DNA of 64,000 nucleotides from Euglena gracilis (GCA_039621445.1 CP154954.1:76890073-76954072); one strand, 5' to 3'. Positions 33,147 to 44,414 are shown, counted from the stretch's first letter. The notes: generated by a model from the letters alone, not told the origin. A program made the numbers and translations.

Positions 33147-34023
33147 TTACCCCCCCCCCTTTATTGTCCCCCCCTTTATTGTCCCTGGGCCCCGGCCGAC
33201 GGGGGGTTTTTTTGGCCCGGCCAATGAAATTCCTTTGGTACCCCTTTATTGTCCCCCCCCCCTTTATTGTCCGGTCGGGCCTCCCGGGGGCAGGTCGGTG
33301 GGACAATAAAGGGGGGGGGGTGGTATCCATGGAGGCCGGGCCTGAAACAAAAAAACAAAACAGAATTATTCTTCGGTAGGACTTCAGTAGGACATAATTC
33401 CAGGGCGGCAATTTCGCGGTTTTAATCCGGTCACCAAAATACCGACGGGGGGTCCTTGTTTCGGCGCTCTAAAACGGTTTAAGAGCGGCGGATTTAAAGT
33501 GAACGGAAATACTTCACGTGCGGAATAAAAGCCTCTCCTGTATGCTGGATGAGGACTGGTGTGGATCGCGTGGTGTTAGTGTGCTGGCAGTTTCTGTTCC
33601 CCTCAGTTTGTTGAAATGACTGAGCCGATGCTCCTGAAGAAGAAGGAAGAAGTCAAGTTTTTGGTGGTGCTAGAGATCGAAGGTGGGTGGTGGATCATTG
33701 AAATGCTGGAAAGGTTGTTATGAAGGTTTGTTTTCTTCTCCCTGTCACTTCTCATTTTTTTCACTTCAGTAGGATGCTACAGTTGGCATTTACAGCTGAA
33801 CCCCAGACGTGAGCATGTCTCTTGAAACTGCTTAATGGTTACCCCCCCCCTTTATTGTCCCACCGACCTGCCCCCGGGAGGCCCGACCGGACAATAAAGG
33901 GGGGGGGGACAATAAAGGGGTACCAAAGGAATTTCATTGGCCGGGCCAAAAAAACCCCCCGTCGGCCGGGGCCCAGGGACAATAAAGGGGGGGGGGGACA
34001 ATAAGGGGGGGGGGGGGGGGTAA
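33147..34023. mobile_element. Fold-back element with about 175-bp inverted repeats
   Basis: Arms 33,147-33,321 and 33,841-34,023 are near-perfect reverse complements, built of CCCCTTTATTGTCCC units, CCGGCCGACGGGGGG and AATTCCTTTGGTACCCC. The tips read TTACCCCCC and GGGGGGTAA. The 520-base interior includes AAAGCCTCTCCTGTA, also present at 25,143. No credible ORF. Target duplication is not resolvable because the tips are palindromic. Confidence 0.8.
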
Positions 34024-34029
34024 AGCCAT

Positions 34030-35760
34030 TGGACTGTGTTTCTTTTTGTGCAATCACAATTTACTTGGCCATGTACATTTGCAAGATTTTGAATGTGCTA
34101 ACTTTGGTAATGTGCTGTGAGTTGGAAGTTGGAAGGATCACAGTTTTTTGTGGTTGGGTTTGTTTTCTTGTAAAAATGTGCTTTGTTCTTTTGCTGGTTT
34201 ACAGCCCGGAAGGAAGGCGCCACATTTTTCACATTATCTGCCCCAGATGGAGGCCAATCAGTTTTGGTCCGAGTTTTGTGCCTCAGGTGGAGACCATTTC
34301 TGTTCCAGGGTTTTTTTGGTTCAAGGGTTTTTTTTGGTTCACAGGTGGGGCCATTTTTGGTGGGCCTGTCTTGCACCTCTGGTCCATTTTTGTACCACGT
34401 GTGGTACGTTTTTGGTTGACGGGGGGTCCATTTTTTTGCACACAACCATGGCCACTTTTGGTCCCTTAGGTTGCAGGTTCAGGCAATTGCTTAAGCACTG
34501 ATCGACCCCCCCCCAGGGGGGCAGTGTGGGCCTCGTCTTTTATCACTCGTTTAAAACATCGTTTTAAATCAGTTTAAAACCGTCGGCGAAAATCAAAAAG
34601 ACGGGTTTTCGACAGTATGGAAAAAGACATAGGGGGTTGGACGTCTTGCCGGCTACGGGAGGCCGTCCCAGCGGTGTCCCTGGGGAGCTTTCTTCATGGG
34701 ACTCCAGTTTTCAAACGACTTCGGCAAAGTCCTAGAGCCAATAAAAATTTGTTTTCGCAGTTAGGAAGAGTCCAGCCGAAGCCGTCGTTGTGTTCAAAAA
34801 AAGGGGGTCTTTGGTGCAAATATCTTCTTCCCAATGCTACCGGCTTGAAATCCCATTTCTTCCGGAAAAGTTTTTTTCACCGAAAATCCCCTCGCAACCA
34901 CTGTACGGGGGGGGGGGCAAACCCACCACTCACCACGGCACTAAAAAATGGCCAGGAATACGAAAGCCCTGGTGGAGGGGGGGGGTTGGAACCCCCCAGG
35001 TTTAGGGGATTCCTGTACAGCCCTGCCTAACAATGGGGGGGTGCCAGTTTTGAGAATATCGAAGAAGAAAACCCTTCTAGATAAAAATTTCAGGAAGACA
35101 AACAAACACAAGCAAAGGAGAAAACCAAAACAGAAAGTGAGCGATTAACAAAAACAGAGTCCTGTGTTTTTTCTGCAAAGCATCACAGGACCCTGAGAAA
35201 AGCTGCCAATACCTTCACTTCTTCTTCTTCTTTTGTAGCTTCTTTGACTAAACTTCACATTCTACACGTAGAACCTGTGAGTGGAAGAATCATACATAAA
35301 CCACAACATGGATGACGGACAAAGGGGACGAAAAAAGAACATTGGCAAATCTGGCGAAATTCCAGAATGAAGCAACATGTCCTAAAATTAAAAGCACACA
35401 GTGCCAGGTGAAAACACTCCCAAAACACAGGTCAAAGACAGAGCTGCAGCAAGTGTTCTCTGCGAAATGGAAGCAAAAGTTCCTTCATGTAAAACATCAC
35501 CAGAAAACCATATGGACCTCCAGAAAATGATAGAAAAACAGAACGCACAAAAGAAGACCTGCCACACAAGAGGGTGGCACTCAAAATTGTCACCCAGCGG
35601 AGCGTATTCAGGAAAAAAATGGCCAATTTTTGAAAGTGGTCTAGATGCACCAGAAAAGGTCACCAGAACAATTCTTCAAAAGTCACCTTCAGGGGGGGCA
35701 TACCTGCTTCGACGTGCAATAAATATCGCATATGGAAAAAAATTTTGGGCCTAAAATGGC
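34030..35760. other. No firm gene; weak ORFs
   Basis: Frames at 34,029-34,501 are Phe/Val/Cys-rich on TTTTTGG-rich sequence. A plus-strand frame at 35,401-35,754 (Lys/Ser-rich, 117 codons) is protein-like but lacks a domain or clear start. The stretch 34,905-35,025 carries the CTGTACGGGG ends of the palindromic family seen at 2.27 kb. Confidence 0.3.
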
Positions 35761-35768
35761 CTCAAGTG

Positions 35769-36122
35769 ACTGGAAAGTGGCCGTTTTTTCTGAGTGGCCG
35801 ACCCCCCCGGGGTAGTGAATGGCTGGGTTTTTTGAAAATGAGTGACTGGCTGGTTTTTAAAAAAGTGGAGTGGCCCCCCCTCCCCCCGGGGGTCGGTAAG
35901 CAATTGTATTGCAGGTTGCAAAGCCTTTGCCCCCTTTAAGACGACCACCCCCTGGTCATAGGTTGCAGGCAAATGGTCGTTAGACAAAGGGGGGGGCATG
36001 CATTTTTTTTTCCGACCCGGGGGGTCACTCCACTTTTTTTTGTCAGTCGCTCATTTTCAAAAAAAAACCAGCACCCCCCCACCCCGGGGGGTCAGCCATT
36101 CAGAAAAACGGCCACTTTCCAG
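35769..36122. mobile_element. 354-bp TIR element with C/G-run arms
   Basis: The left arm (from ACTGGAAAGTGGCCGTTTTT) and right arm (ending AACGGCCACTTTCCAG) are reverse complements over about 130 bases. They include CCGACCCCCC, GACTGGCTGGTTTTT and AAAGTGGAGTGGCCCCCC. The centre carries TGCAGGTTGCAAAG and GGTTGCAGGCAAATGG. A degenerate relative lies at 61,790-62,035. Confidence 0.7.
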
Positions 36123-36379
36123 GCACTTTGGACCATTTTCGGCGAAAAATTTTTTCCACTAAAGCCCAAAAAACCATTCAGCCACTCTGTTTTGCACTTA
36201 CTAAAGGTGGAGCCTGATTACACTGCCTCTGTGTCGCCGGTGAAGCCTTCAGCCCGCCGGCCGAAATGGTCGAGGGGGCCATCGCGTGGTTATTGCTGAC
36301 GAAGCAGCGGACCCCGCGGTTTTCGTGCCGACGAAATTCGGTGTGACGTTAATTTAGGCTGAACGGAATTTGGTTGCCT

Positions 36380-36960
36380 CCGGTAACCAATTCCATGTTT
36401 AAATTCCTAATTTTGGGTGGCAAATGCCAAGTGGCAAATATCGGGTGTAAAATACTGAAATTTCATTGGGTATCGCTGATTTGGTGTGCGAGTGCGTATT
36501 TTTGAGTGGCAGACTCCTAATTAATGAAGAGATGCCTAACTTTGAGGGGCAAATGCAAATGCCTAATATGTTGGCCAATTCCTAACTTTGAGTGAAAAAT
36601 GGCTAATTTGGGAAGCAAACTCCTAATTTTTGGAGGGCAAATGCCGATCTTCGGGTTGCATCCATTTAAGTTCAGGTGTAAACTTCAAATTTTGCGTGGC
36701 AAATGCCTAATTTTGGGGTAGTCCTAATTTTCGGCGGAATGTCCAATTTTTCAGTGCCAACTAATAATTTTGGGACAAATGCCTAATTTGAGGTGCAAAC
36801 TCCAGATTTTGCGAAGCAAATGCTAATTTTTGGGTGGCAAATGCCCAATTGAGTGGCCAATGTTTGATTTTGTGAACCAGTTTTGTTTTGTGTGGCACGT
36901 CTCCTATTTTTGAGTGACATGTCTTAATGGTGTACAAAATCCTAATTTTTGACTGGTAAG
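36380..36960 (+). repeat. Array of TAATTTTGGGTGGCAAATGC units
   Basis: About twenty degenerate units of some 25-30 bases, oriented opposite to the array at 38,215-38,555. No ORF is supported. Confidence 0.7.
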
Positions 36961-37350
36961 AATCTTATGTCGGATGGCCAATGTTTTGGAGCAATTTTTT
37001 TTGGTTTATTTTGAACTGTTCACCCAAAAATTCAACCATTTTCAGCCTTGTGGTTCGTCTGGGGCCATTTTCTACCACTTTATAGCACACGGGACAGTAG
37101 TCGTACCTTTGTTTGGGCATTCAGACCCGCAGAATTATTTGGGTGAAAGTTCTTCAAAATGACCATGAAACTGACCCAAAGAGGACCAAATTGGTTGCAA
37201 CCGTGAATAGAGGCCCGGCGCCTGCCCTGTTTTTCGTGGGTGTGAACATGGAAAACAGGGCATATTTTCAATTCACGAAAATATGCCCTGCTTTTTCGTG
37301 AATACCTGAATTTCGTGAAAACAGAGCATATTTTGCACCTTGAAAGAAGG

Positions 37351-37640
37351 GGCCGTGAGAGGAAAACGGTGGTGGGGCGAACCGAGTCCACCGATCAGTG
37401 GCACAGCCTACTGGATTTGAGTGTTTAGGGGAGAGGGAAGTTATGTACAGATGGGGAAACCCCATGGATGGTCAGGGGAGGTTAAGCAGGGGACGCAGGG
37501 GGTTTAATGGCCCATGGGTACTGGGGTGGCTGGGTGGCCAAGGCGTTTGGGGAGAGAAAAGTCGCTCTTCTCAAGGCCGACGGCGTGCTCCCCCTCAGGG
37601 CGTTGTGCAGTGTGGCTCAGTTCTGAGGGTACCAAATGAA
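37351..37640 (+). repeat. SINE-like repeat copy
   Basis: AAACGGTGGTGGGGCGAACC, GTCCACCGATCAGTGGC and CTACTGGATTTGAG match the copies at 26.3 kb (inverted) and, in part, 23.49 kb. It lies between the two inverted arrays. Confidence 0.5.
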
Positions 37641-38214
37641 AGCTCACGGGGAGAGCTTTCGATTGATATGCTGTATGGCACCTGAGGTGTGGGATTTCAC
37701 AAATTAGGATGCAAATTTTGGAATACGATGATCATTGAAAATAAGTGCTGAATCCTGCAGCCGTCGGCCAGCCGTGTGACTCACAGGAAAATGACCCGAG
37801 CCACAGCCTTGCAATGCAGAAGCAATTTCGCCGTCAATCTCCCTTCAAGGTCATGTTCATCGTTGGTGGAGGCTGCATTTTTGTCCATTTGTGTTAATTT
37901 TTAGCCAATTTTTGTCAATTTTGCCAACTTTGGACTTTTTTTTGACCAATTCTGGCCATTTCGGCCTATTTTTGGGTCATTCTCTAGTCATTGAGAGGAT
38001 TTTTGTCAACAAGTTATTCGAATGACTGAAACTTGCTCAACGGGTGTCCCATTTTCAACGAACTGGCAAAAATTCACCTAATAATGGACAAAAAAAGGGC
38101 TCAAATTTTGTGTGAAATGGTTTCAAGCAACTAAAAATTGCTCAAAGTGGCTCCTCTTGTAGAATTCAAAAAGATAACTCAAAATGCCGCTGTAATTGAG
38201 CAAATTTCTGCCCA

Positions 38215-38555
38215 AAACATACATTTGCCACTCATGCCACCCAAAATTGTGTATTGTCCACCCGAAAATAGGAGTTTTCACCAAATTTACCCAGAATTAG
38301 GCATTTGCCAACCCGAATTTGGACATCCCCCCCCCCCAAATTAGGCATTTCCCGTTAAAAATTAAGAACCTTTTTGTCAACTAGGAATTTGCCACCCAAA
38401 ATTAGGCACCCAAATTTCAGTACTTTTACACCCGAAATTGCAATTGCCACTCAAAATTAAGAATTTACACATGAATTGGCACACAAAATTAGGAATTTGC
38501 CTCTCAAAGTTCTGAGCTGGCACACCAAATTAGGCATTTGCCACCCAAAGTTAGC
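38215..38555 (-). repeat. Inverted array of GGCATTTGCCACCCAAAATT units
   Basis: Degenerate units such as TTAGGCATTTGCCACCC and TTAGGAATTTGCC, the reverse complement of the 36.4-kb array. The same unit forms the core of the G-tract cassettes at 11.0, 21.4 and 25.4 kb. Confidence 0.7.
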
Positions 38556-39100
38556 AAAACAAAAGACCCGGCTTCCGTCACGCCGTCGGCCAGCCGTCGG
38601 CCAGCCGTGTGCTCCCCCTAAAAATTGCCGATCGCAATGTTCCGACCCTTTTCGCAAATTCCAAAACCCACTGTTCACCTGCCACGTTGCCCCTTGATCG
38701 ATAGCACTTCTCGAGGGCTTTCAGCAGATGGCCTTAGATTTCAGCCGTGCTGCGTGATAATCTATTTCACAAAATCGCCAAATTTGACCAAATGGAGAGT
38801 GTTGCACAAAATCCCCCAATTTCTGGCCAAATTCCCCCCAAAAACTGCTCAGATATGATTATATGACTGCCACATGTCTAAAAACCATTTTGGACACTTT
38901 TTCGCACTTTTCATTTTGGGTCCCCTGGACGCCGTGCCGTCTTCCTGCCCGAACCAACCAGACCAGCGTTGGACGCCGGTTCGGGCGTGAAGCAATACAC
39001 GGTTTGGGGGTTGTGGCAGCACTCGGTCCATGGTGTTTGCGGCTTCGCCATTTTTGCAAGAACAGACCGAGGAACAACACTACACAAAAATCGTCCATGT

Positions 39101-39174
39101 CACCCGGACACACCGTGTGTCCGGGTTATGGGCGCCGAAGGCGCCCATAACCCGGGTACACGGTGTGTCCGGGT
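39101..39174. repeat. Palindrome with GGCGCC centre
   Basis: CCCGGACACACCGTGTGTCC and GGGTTATGGGCGCC are mirrored around GAA. Arms are about 36 bases with few mismatches. Confidence 0.8.
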
Positions 39175-39296
39175 TACAATGGACGACTTTTGTCTATATC
39201 CGTTGACTAAGAGGCCCAAGACACACACTGTGTCTCGTGGAACTTAGCCACGCAATGTCTACCCGTATTTTTTTTGCGATTTTTTGTCTAATTTTC

Positions 39297-39365
39297 AGTT
39301 CACGAGGACACACACTGTCTCGTGGACTGGCAGTCCACGAGACACAGTGTGTGTCCTCGTGAACT
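39297..39365. repeat. Palindrome of CACGAGACACAGTGTGTGTC
   Basis: Arms of about 33 bases meet at GGC, and each end is CAGTTCACGAGGACACAC or its complement. It lies directly upstream of the PHD-finger frame. Confidence 0.8.
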
Positions 39366-39374
39366 GGACCATTT

Positions 39375-39647
39375 TTGGCGCTCCCCCATCTGCGGAGCAC
39401 GCACCGGTGGCCCAGGACATGTCAAACATTCCGTCCCTTTTCCTCCTCCTGGGCAAACAAACGCCCTCGTCCTGTCCGTCCCAATTGTGGGTTTTGTGGG
39501 GTCACCGTTCCTTTGAACCCACCCTGTCGTGAGCTAAATGCTGTGGTCTGTGATGCGTGTGGGCTGTCGTACCACTGGAAGTGTGCTAACCTGGTGCGTC
39601 CCCCAAAGCATGGGTCCTGGATTTGTGAGTCGTGTGTTGGTCAGTAA
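39375..39647 (+). CDS. PHD-type zinc finger ORF
   Basis: The frame ends in a complete Cys4-His-Cys3 finger. The order is CGFC, then CDAC about 18 residues later, His after four residues (GLSYH), HWKC spacing of two, and final SWICESC, with the conserved Trp before the last pair. A TAA follows at 39,645-39,647. PHD fingers read histone H3 tails or, in some non-LTR retrotransposons, form part of ORF1. The N-terminal part of the frame is low in signal and may lie in an intron or another frame; an open stretch continues in a different frame at 39,690-39,850. Flanking CACGAGACACAGTG palindromes on both sides suggest a mobile or rearranged context. The finger is sure; a retroelement origin is inference. 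Confidence 0.55.
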   Translation: MALPHLRSTHRWPRTCQTFRPFSSSWANKRPRPVRPNCGFCGVTVPLNPPCRELNAVVCDACGLSYHWKCANLVRPPKHGSWICESCVGQ

Positions 39648-39849
39648 GGCGTAACGCTGGGCTCCTCGTTACGTCTCCTCGTTGTCTGTTATGCCGTTCC
39701 GTGTCCCGACGACCATTGTTCCAAATTCGCGCCAACTGTCTCTCAGCTGTTACAGCTCACGGTTGTCCGGTGACCATCTTTCCATTGCCCTGCAGCATTG
39801 CATTAGATGTAGAACACCTCACATTTCTGGCAAACACCTTTTATTTTTC

Positions 39850-39953
39850 AGTCCACGAGACACAGTGTGTGTCCCAGTCCACGGGGACACACACTGTGTC
39901 TCGTGGACTCAGTCCACGAGACACAGTGTGTGTCTTGGGCCTCAGTCCACGGA
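39850..39953. repeat. Three GTCCACGAGACACAGTGTGT units, direct and inverted
   Basis: A perfect inverted pair at 39,850-39,910 is followed by a third direct unit to 39,953. Together with 39,211-39,243 and 39,297-39,365 these bracket the PHD frame. Confidence 0.75.
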
Positions 39954-40199
39954 TATTAGCAATGTGGATAAAGTACCGACCCTTTGTTATCTGTTAGGCT
40001 CTAAAGCGAATATCGGCGTCAGGCCAAGCATTGTGGGGGCCTTTGGGGGGACCGTGCGCCTTCGGAGCCCGGTCCCCCCCCCCAAAGTGCCCCCCAATTA
40101 CTTGGCCCAACGCCCATTTCTCGTTTTCCAGGACCAGCGGTGCTGTGTGGGTATGATTTGGGTCATTTGGACACCATTTCTACAGACCTGTTTCTATTC

Positions 40200-40300
40200 A
40201 CAAAAAACAGGGCATATTTTCAATTCACGAAATTATGCCCTGTTTTCCGTGAATAGATATTCACGAAAAACAGGGCATATTTTCGTGAATAGGATTTTTG
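40200..40300. repeat. AACAGGGCATATTTTCGTGA inverted repeats
   Basis: Direct and inverted copies of ACAGGGCATATTTTC and TTCACGAAAA. The same motif recurs at 37,250-37,335, so both sites belong to one family. Confidence 0.6.
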
Positions 40301-40394
40301 GGTAAAAAATGACAAAAAAATGCCCGAAAACATGGCGTGAAGCACACCAACGAAAAACAGGGCAGGCGCCAGGCCTTTCTATTCACGGTTACAG

Positions 40395-40500
40395 AAAAAT
40401 CGTGGGCCATAACCCGTATTCAGGCCGTATAACGGGTCAAGCGCCTGCGGCGCCCTTGACCCGTTATACGGCCTGAATACAGGTTATGCCCACGATTTTT
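40395..40500. repeat. Palindrome, about 51-base arms
   Basis: AAAAATCGTGGGCCATAACC, then TTCAGGCCGTATAACGGGTC, then a short GC centre (AAGCGCCTGCGGCGCCC), then the complement. Two or three mismatches only. Confidence 0.85.
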
Positions 40501-40566
40501 AGAGAGAAATTGGCCAAGGAATTCCAAAACTGCCAATATGCACAAAAAATGAAATAAGTCCCAAAT

Positions 40567-40743
40567 GCAACCTCTACACCAAGAACTGTGTTAACAGGTT
40601 GCTCGGCAAAGGTGTTGCCAAACAACGCGGCGTCGGCCGGGAGTGGACGTGCCAGAGCGGCCAAAAAAACGTCCACTGTGGGTAATGGTCCCAGGGCCGC
40701 CTCGGCAACGTTCACCAATTGTGCTGCAATCATTTTGTGTGAC
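40567..40743 (-). CDS. Minus-strand exon, unknown protein
   Basis: A strong acceptor (TTTTTTCTTCAG) ends at 40,744. The exon then reads MIAAQLVNVAEAALGPLP, TVDVFLAALARPLPADAAL and FGNTFAEQPVNTV. It is Ala/Leu-rich, helix-prone and not repeat-like. The donor is probably between 40,567 and 40,585. It may belong with the exon at 40,957-41,113. No family is recognised. Confidence 0.4.
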
Positions 40744-40851
40744 CTGAAGAAAAAAGCATTTGTGATATACAAATCATCCGAGGTTATAACACAGACTCTG
40801 TCCTGTGGCCTGGTGCTGTTACAAAGCGGACTTAAAGAACTGTGTTAACAA

Positions 40852-40947
40852 CACAGACTCTGTCCTGAGTCCTGTGTTGACAACACGGACTCCGTCCGAT
40901 GGACGGAGTCCGTGTTGTCAACACAGGACTCAGGACAGAGTCTGTGC
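40852..40947. repeat. Palindrome, 46-base arms
   Basis: CACAGACTCTGTCCTGAGTC, then CTGTGTTGACAACACGG, then ACTCCGTCC, mirrored around GAT with essentially no mismatch. It lies between two minus-strand exons. Confidence 0.9.
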
Positions 40948-40956
40948 TTAGGCCTT

Positions 40957-41113
40957 GCCAACAGTTGGCCTCCGCTGTCCACCTCTCCCACGAGTCACAC
41001 TGTCCTGTTAGGAGGCGGACACCGTTGTTAACGAAGGCGAGGGCAGCCATTCCTCCATAGCAGTCCAAAACAAAGGTGAACGTCCACCCCTTCGCTTTGC
41101 AACTATCCCCATA
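40957..41113 (-). CDS. Minus-strand exon, unknown protein
   Basis: Reads NYGDSCKAKGWTFTFVLDCY, GGMAALAFVNNGVRLLT and GQCDSWERWTAEANCWQG. The Trp, Cys, Tyr and Asp content and lack of bias make it one of the most protein-like short frames here. Acceptor candidates (GGGGATAG) lie near 41,108. The frame runs on into the palindrome at 40,947, where it is no longer credible, so a donor near 40,950 is expected. I cannot name the family. Confidence 0.4.
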
Positions 41114-41224
41114 ATTTTTGATTTGTTATCCTTCGGTCCCAAAAAGTTCTAAAAATGGCACTTTTTGCTGTACTGTACCGGAACCGTGGGGGGGTCTCGG
41201 GCATACATCTCTCTAAGGTTTTGC

Positions 41225-41670
41225 GAACCCCCCCCGGGGGGGGGGGGGGCGGCTGCAGCCAGCCCCGATTTGGGCCCAGCCCAGCCGCAGCACCCCCCCC
41301 CCCCCCCGGGGGGGGGGGGTGCTGCTAGCCCAGCTAGCCAGCCCCTTTTTTGGGGGTCCAGCCCAAAAATTTTCGGCGCAAAGCGCCGAAATTTTTTGAA
41401 AAACTGTGTTCAAAAGTGGCCAAAAATGGGGTTTGGGGGGCGTTTGTGGCATTTTTGGGGGGTTTCAGATGCATCATTTTTTCAAAACTGTGTTCTGCAG
41501 GTCATTTTTGGGCATTTTTCCGATTTCAGTCCAGCTCGCCCCGGTTCGGGTCCAGCCGGGGTCCAGCCCCCCCCCCCCCCCGGGGGGGGGGGGGCTAGCC
41601 AGCCCAAATTTCTAGCCAGCCCAAATTTCTAGCCCTAGCCCAGCAACCCCCCCCCCCCGGGGTCCTTAGA
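41225..41670. repeat. C/G-run hairpins with GCTAGCCAGCCC repeats
   Basis: Long C runs followed by G runs at 41,229-41,250, 41,292-41,320, 41,570-41,594 and 41,647-41,662 form simple hairpins. GCCAGCCCAAATTTCTAGCC repeats link them. ORFs are artefacts. Confidence 0.6.
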
Positions 41671-41889
41671 GAGATGTATGGTCTCGGGGTCCCAACTGTA
41701 CTGCCAACCCCCCCTCAATAATCGACCAAAAACCGGCGCCAAAAGCGCCGGAAATTTTTTTAAGGCCTTTGATTGGTCTAAAAAGGCCATTTTTGGTATC
41801 TGTCTCATGGGGGGGGGGTCGGCACCAGGGGGGGGGGTCCCGAAAATCCCAACTGTACAGGGGGGGAGGGGGGGGTCCCCAAAGGGGGT

Positions 41890-42785
41890 GCTACCCCCGT
41901 GACCCCCCCGTGACCCCCCCCCCCGTGACCCGCCCGTGACCCGAGAATCGAGCCTTCGATGTATGAAAATCAACCTTCAACACTTTAGGCTTTCTTTTCA
42001 TTCATCATTTCAGCCTGCTTTTTGATGTGGGTGGCATTTTTAGTCGCTTTTCATCAAATTTCTGGTTCTAACCATCGAAAATTTGCCTTGACATGGTCTA
42101 AAAATGGAAAGAAAAAATTTTCAACCCAAACAATGGCGCTTTTTTGGCGTATGAATTTGAATTAATTGTCAAAGGGGACATTGCGCAAGTAGGAAAGAAT
42201 TTCATGGCAAAAAGGGGAGGAAACATGGAAATTTTGTGGAAGAAACCCCCCCCCCAAAAACAGAAAAGAATTGTCCTCACCCTACCTTCCATTTGGACAA
42301 CCAAACCCACACCCAACGTCCAACGCACCTCCACACCCAAAAATGGCCAAAAATCTTGTCCCCTGAAAAAAGTGCCAAAAATTGGTGCATTTCTACACCC
42401 AAAACAGAATTTTTTGGCCATTTTTCCCTTCAAAAAAGTCATTTTGGGCCATTTCTTTTCTTCAAAAATGGCCCAAAATGCATCCCAAAAAAATGTGACA
42501 TTCAAGAAAATCCTAACAAAATTCCCTTTCAAGAAATGAAAAAAGGCCAATTTCGGACATAAAAATCACCCAAAAATGACCACTTTCGGACCAAAAGCTT
42601 TTTTTTCTTCAAAAATGGCTCGAAAATGGCCAAAAATGATGACTTTTTGGACCCAACAATCACCGATTTTAGGATGCGTGCCGCCCTTCTGGTGATGGGA
42701 TGCAACAAATGTATGCTGCCTCACGGCCTCCAAAGTGGCATACTTCTCCCGTGACCCCCCCCGTGACCCCCCCGTGACCCCCCCG
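41890..42785. repeat. CGTGACCCCCC-flanked element, copy B
   Basis: Inverted match of 41,915-42,570 to 13,420-14,060, and direct match of 42,575-42,745 to 12,950-13,110. CCCGTGACCCCCC blocks lie at both ends. Confidence 0.65.
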
Positions 42786-42789
42786 GGGG

Positions 42790-42905
42790 TGTGAGGACGG
42801 ACGGAAAGACGGACGGACGAACGGACGGCAAGAGAAAATTCCTTTCATCTGGACGGACGGCTGGACAGGGTGCATTTTGGTCTGGACGGACGGACGGCTA
42901 GGTTG
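42790..42905. repeat. Degenerate GGAC microsatellite
   Basis: Repeated GGACGGACGG with ACGA and AAGA interruptions. Confidence 0.7.
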
Positions 42906-43397
42906 GTCTCAAAATCGCGACAGTGAACTTATTCCTAATTACTGGGCTTTTCTGCTTGTGTTTTTTCGACATGTCACATGACTGAGACCCCTGGCGGGGT
43001 TCGTTACAAACTGGGATTATCAAGTACAAGTTGTCAAGTTTCAAGTTCGAGTACAACTTATAAGTCCAAGTACCAAGTACAAGACCAAGGTGAAGTGGAG
43101 GCATTTTAATCAAAACAGAGGTTTTACTTTTGAAATGATTGAATTCGAAGAAATGATAGACAGACGGGACAGATGGGGCGAAAGAAAGTGGAGGAGACAT
43201 TGGTGAAACTTTGTGTTGGATTTGTATTGTCAAGCTCCAAAGCTCCCTGTGACAAAGGTTTGCCAAATAATTCTGTCAGTGAATGTTCATTTTTCTCTGC
43301 TGCAGTTGTTGGAAGGACATGATGATGAGTCATTGGAAGGATTGGTAATTTGGACCTGAGCATGTCCCTGCTAAACTGCTCCAGTTTGTTTTCGTTG

Positions 43398-43835
43398 CAT
43401 ACATACATACATACATACATACATACATACATACATACATACATACATACATACATACATACATACATACATACATACATACATACATACATACATACAT
43501 ACATACATACATACATACATACATACATACATACATACATACATACATACATACATACATACATACATACATACATACATACATACATACATACATACAT
43601 ACATACATACATACATACATACATACATACATACATACATACATACATACATACATACATACATACATACATACATACATACATACATACATACATACAT
43701 ACATACATACATACATACATACATACATACATACATACATACATACATACATACGTACGTACGTACGTACGTATGTATGTATGTATGTATGTATGTATGT
43801 ATGTAGGTAGGTAGGTAGGTATGTATGTATGTATG

Positions 43836-43869
<34 letters not shown>

Positions 43870-44055
43870 TGTATGTATGTATGTGTGTGTGTGTATGTAT
43901 GTATGTATGTATGTATGTATGTATGTATGTATGTATGTATGTATGTATGTATGTATGTATGTATGTATGTATGTATGTATGTATGTATGTATGTATGTAT
44001 GTATGTATGTATGTATGCATGCATGCATGTATGTATGTATGTATGTGTGTATGTG

Positions 44056-44086
<31 letters not shown>

Positions 44087-44183
44087 GTGTGTATGTATGT
44101 ATGTATGTATGTATGTATGTATGTATGTATGTATGTATGTATGTATGTATGTATGTATGTATGTATGTATGTATGTATGCATG

Positions 44184-44215
<32 letters not shown>

Positions 44216-44383
44216 TGTATGTATGTATGTATGTATGTATGTATGTATGTATGTATGTATGTATGTATGTATGTATGTATGTATGCATGTATGTATGTAT
44301 GTATGTATGTATGTATGTATGTATGTATGTATGTATGTATGTATGCATGTATGTATGTATGTATGTATGTATGTGTGTATGTG

Positions 44384-44414
<31 letters not shown>

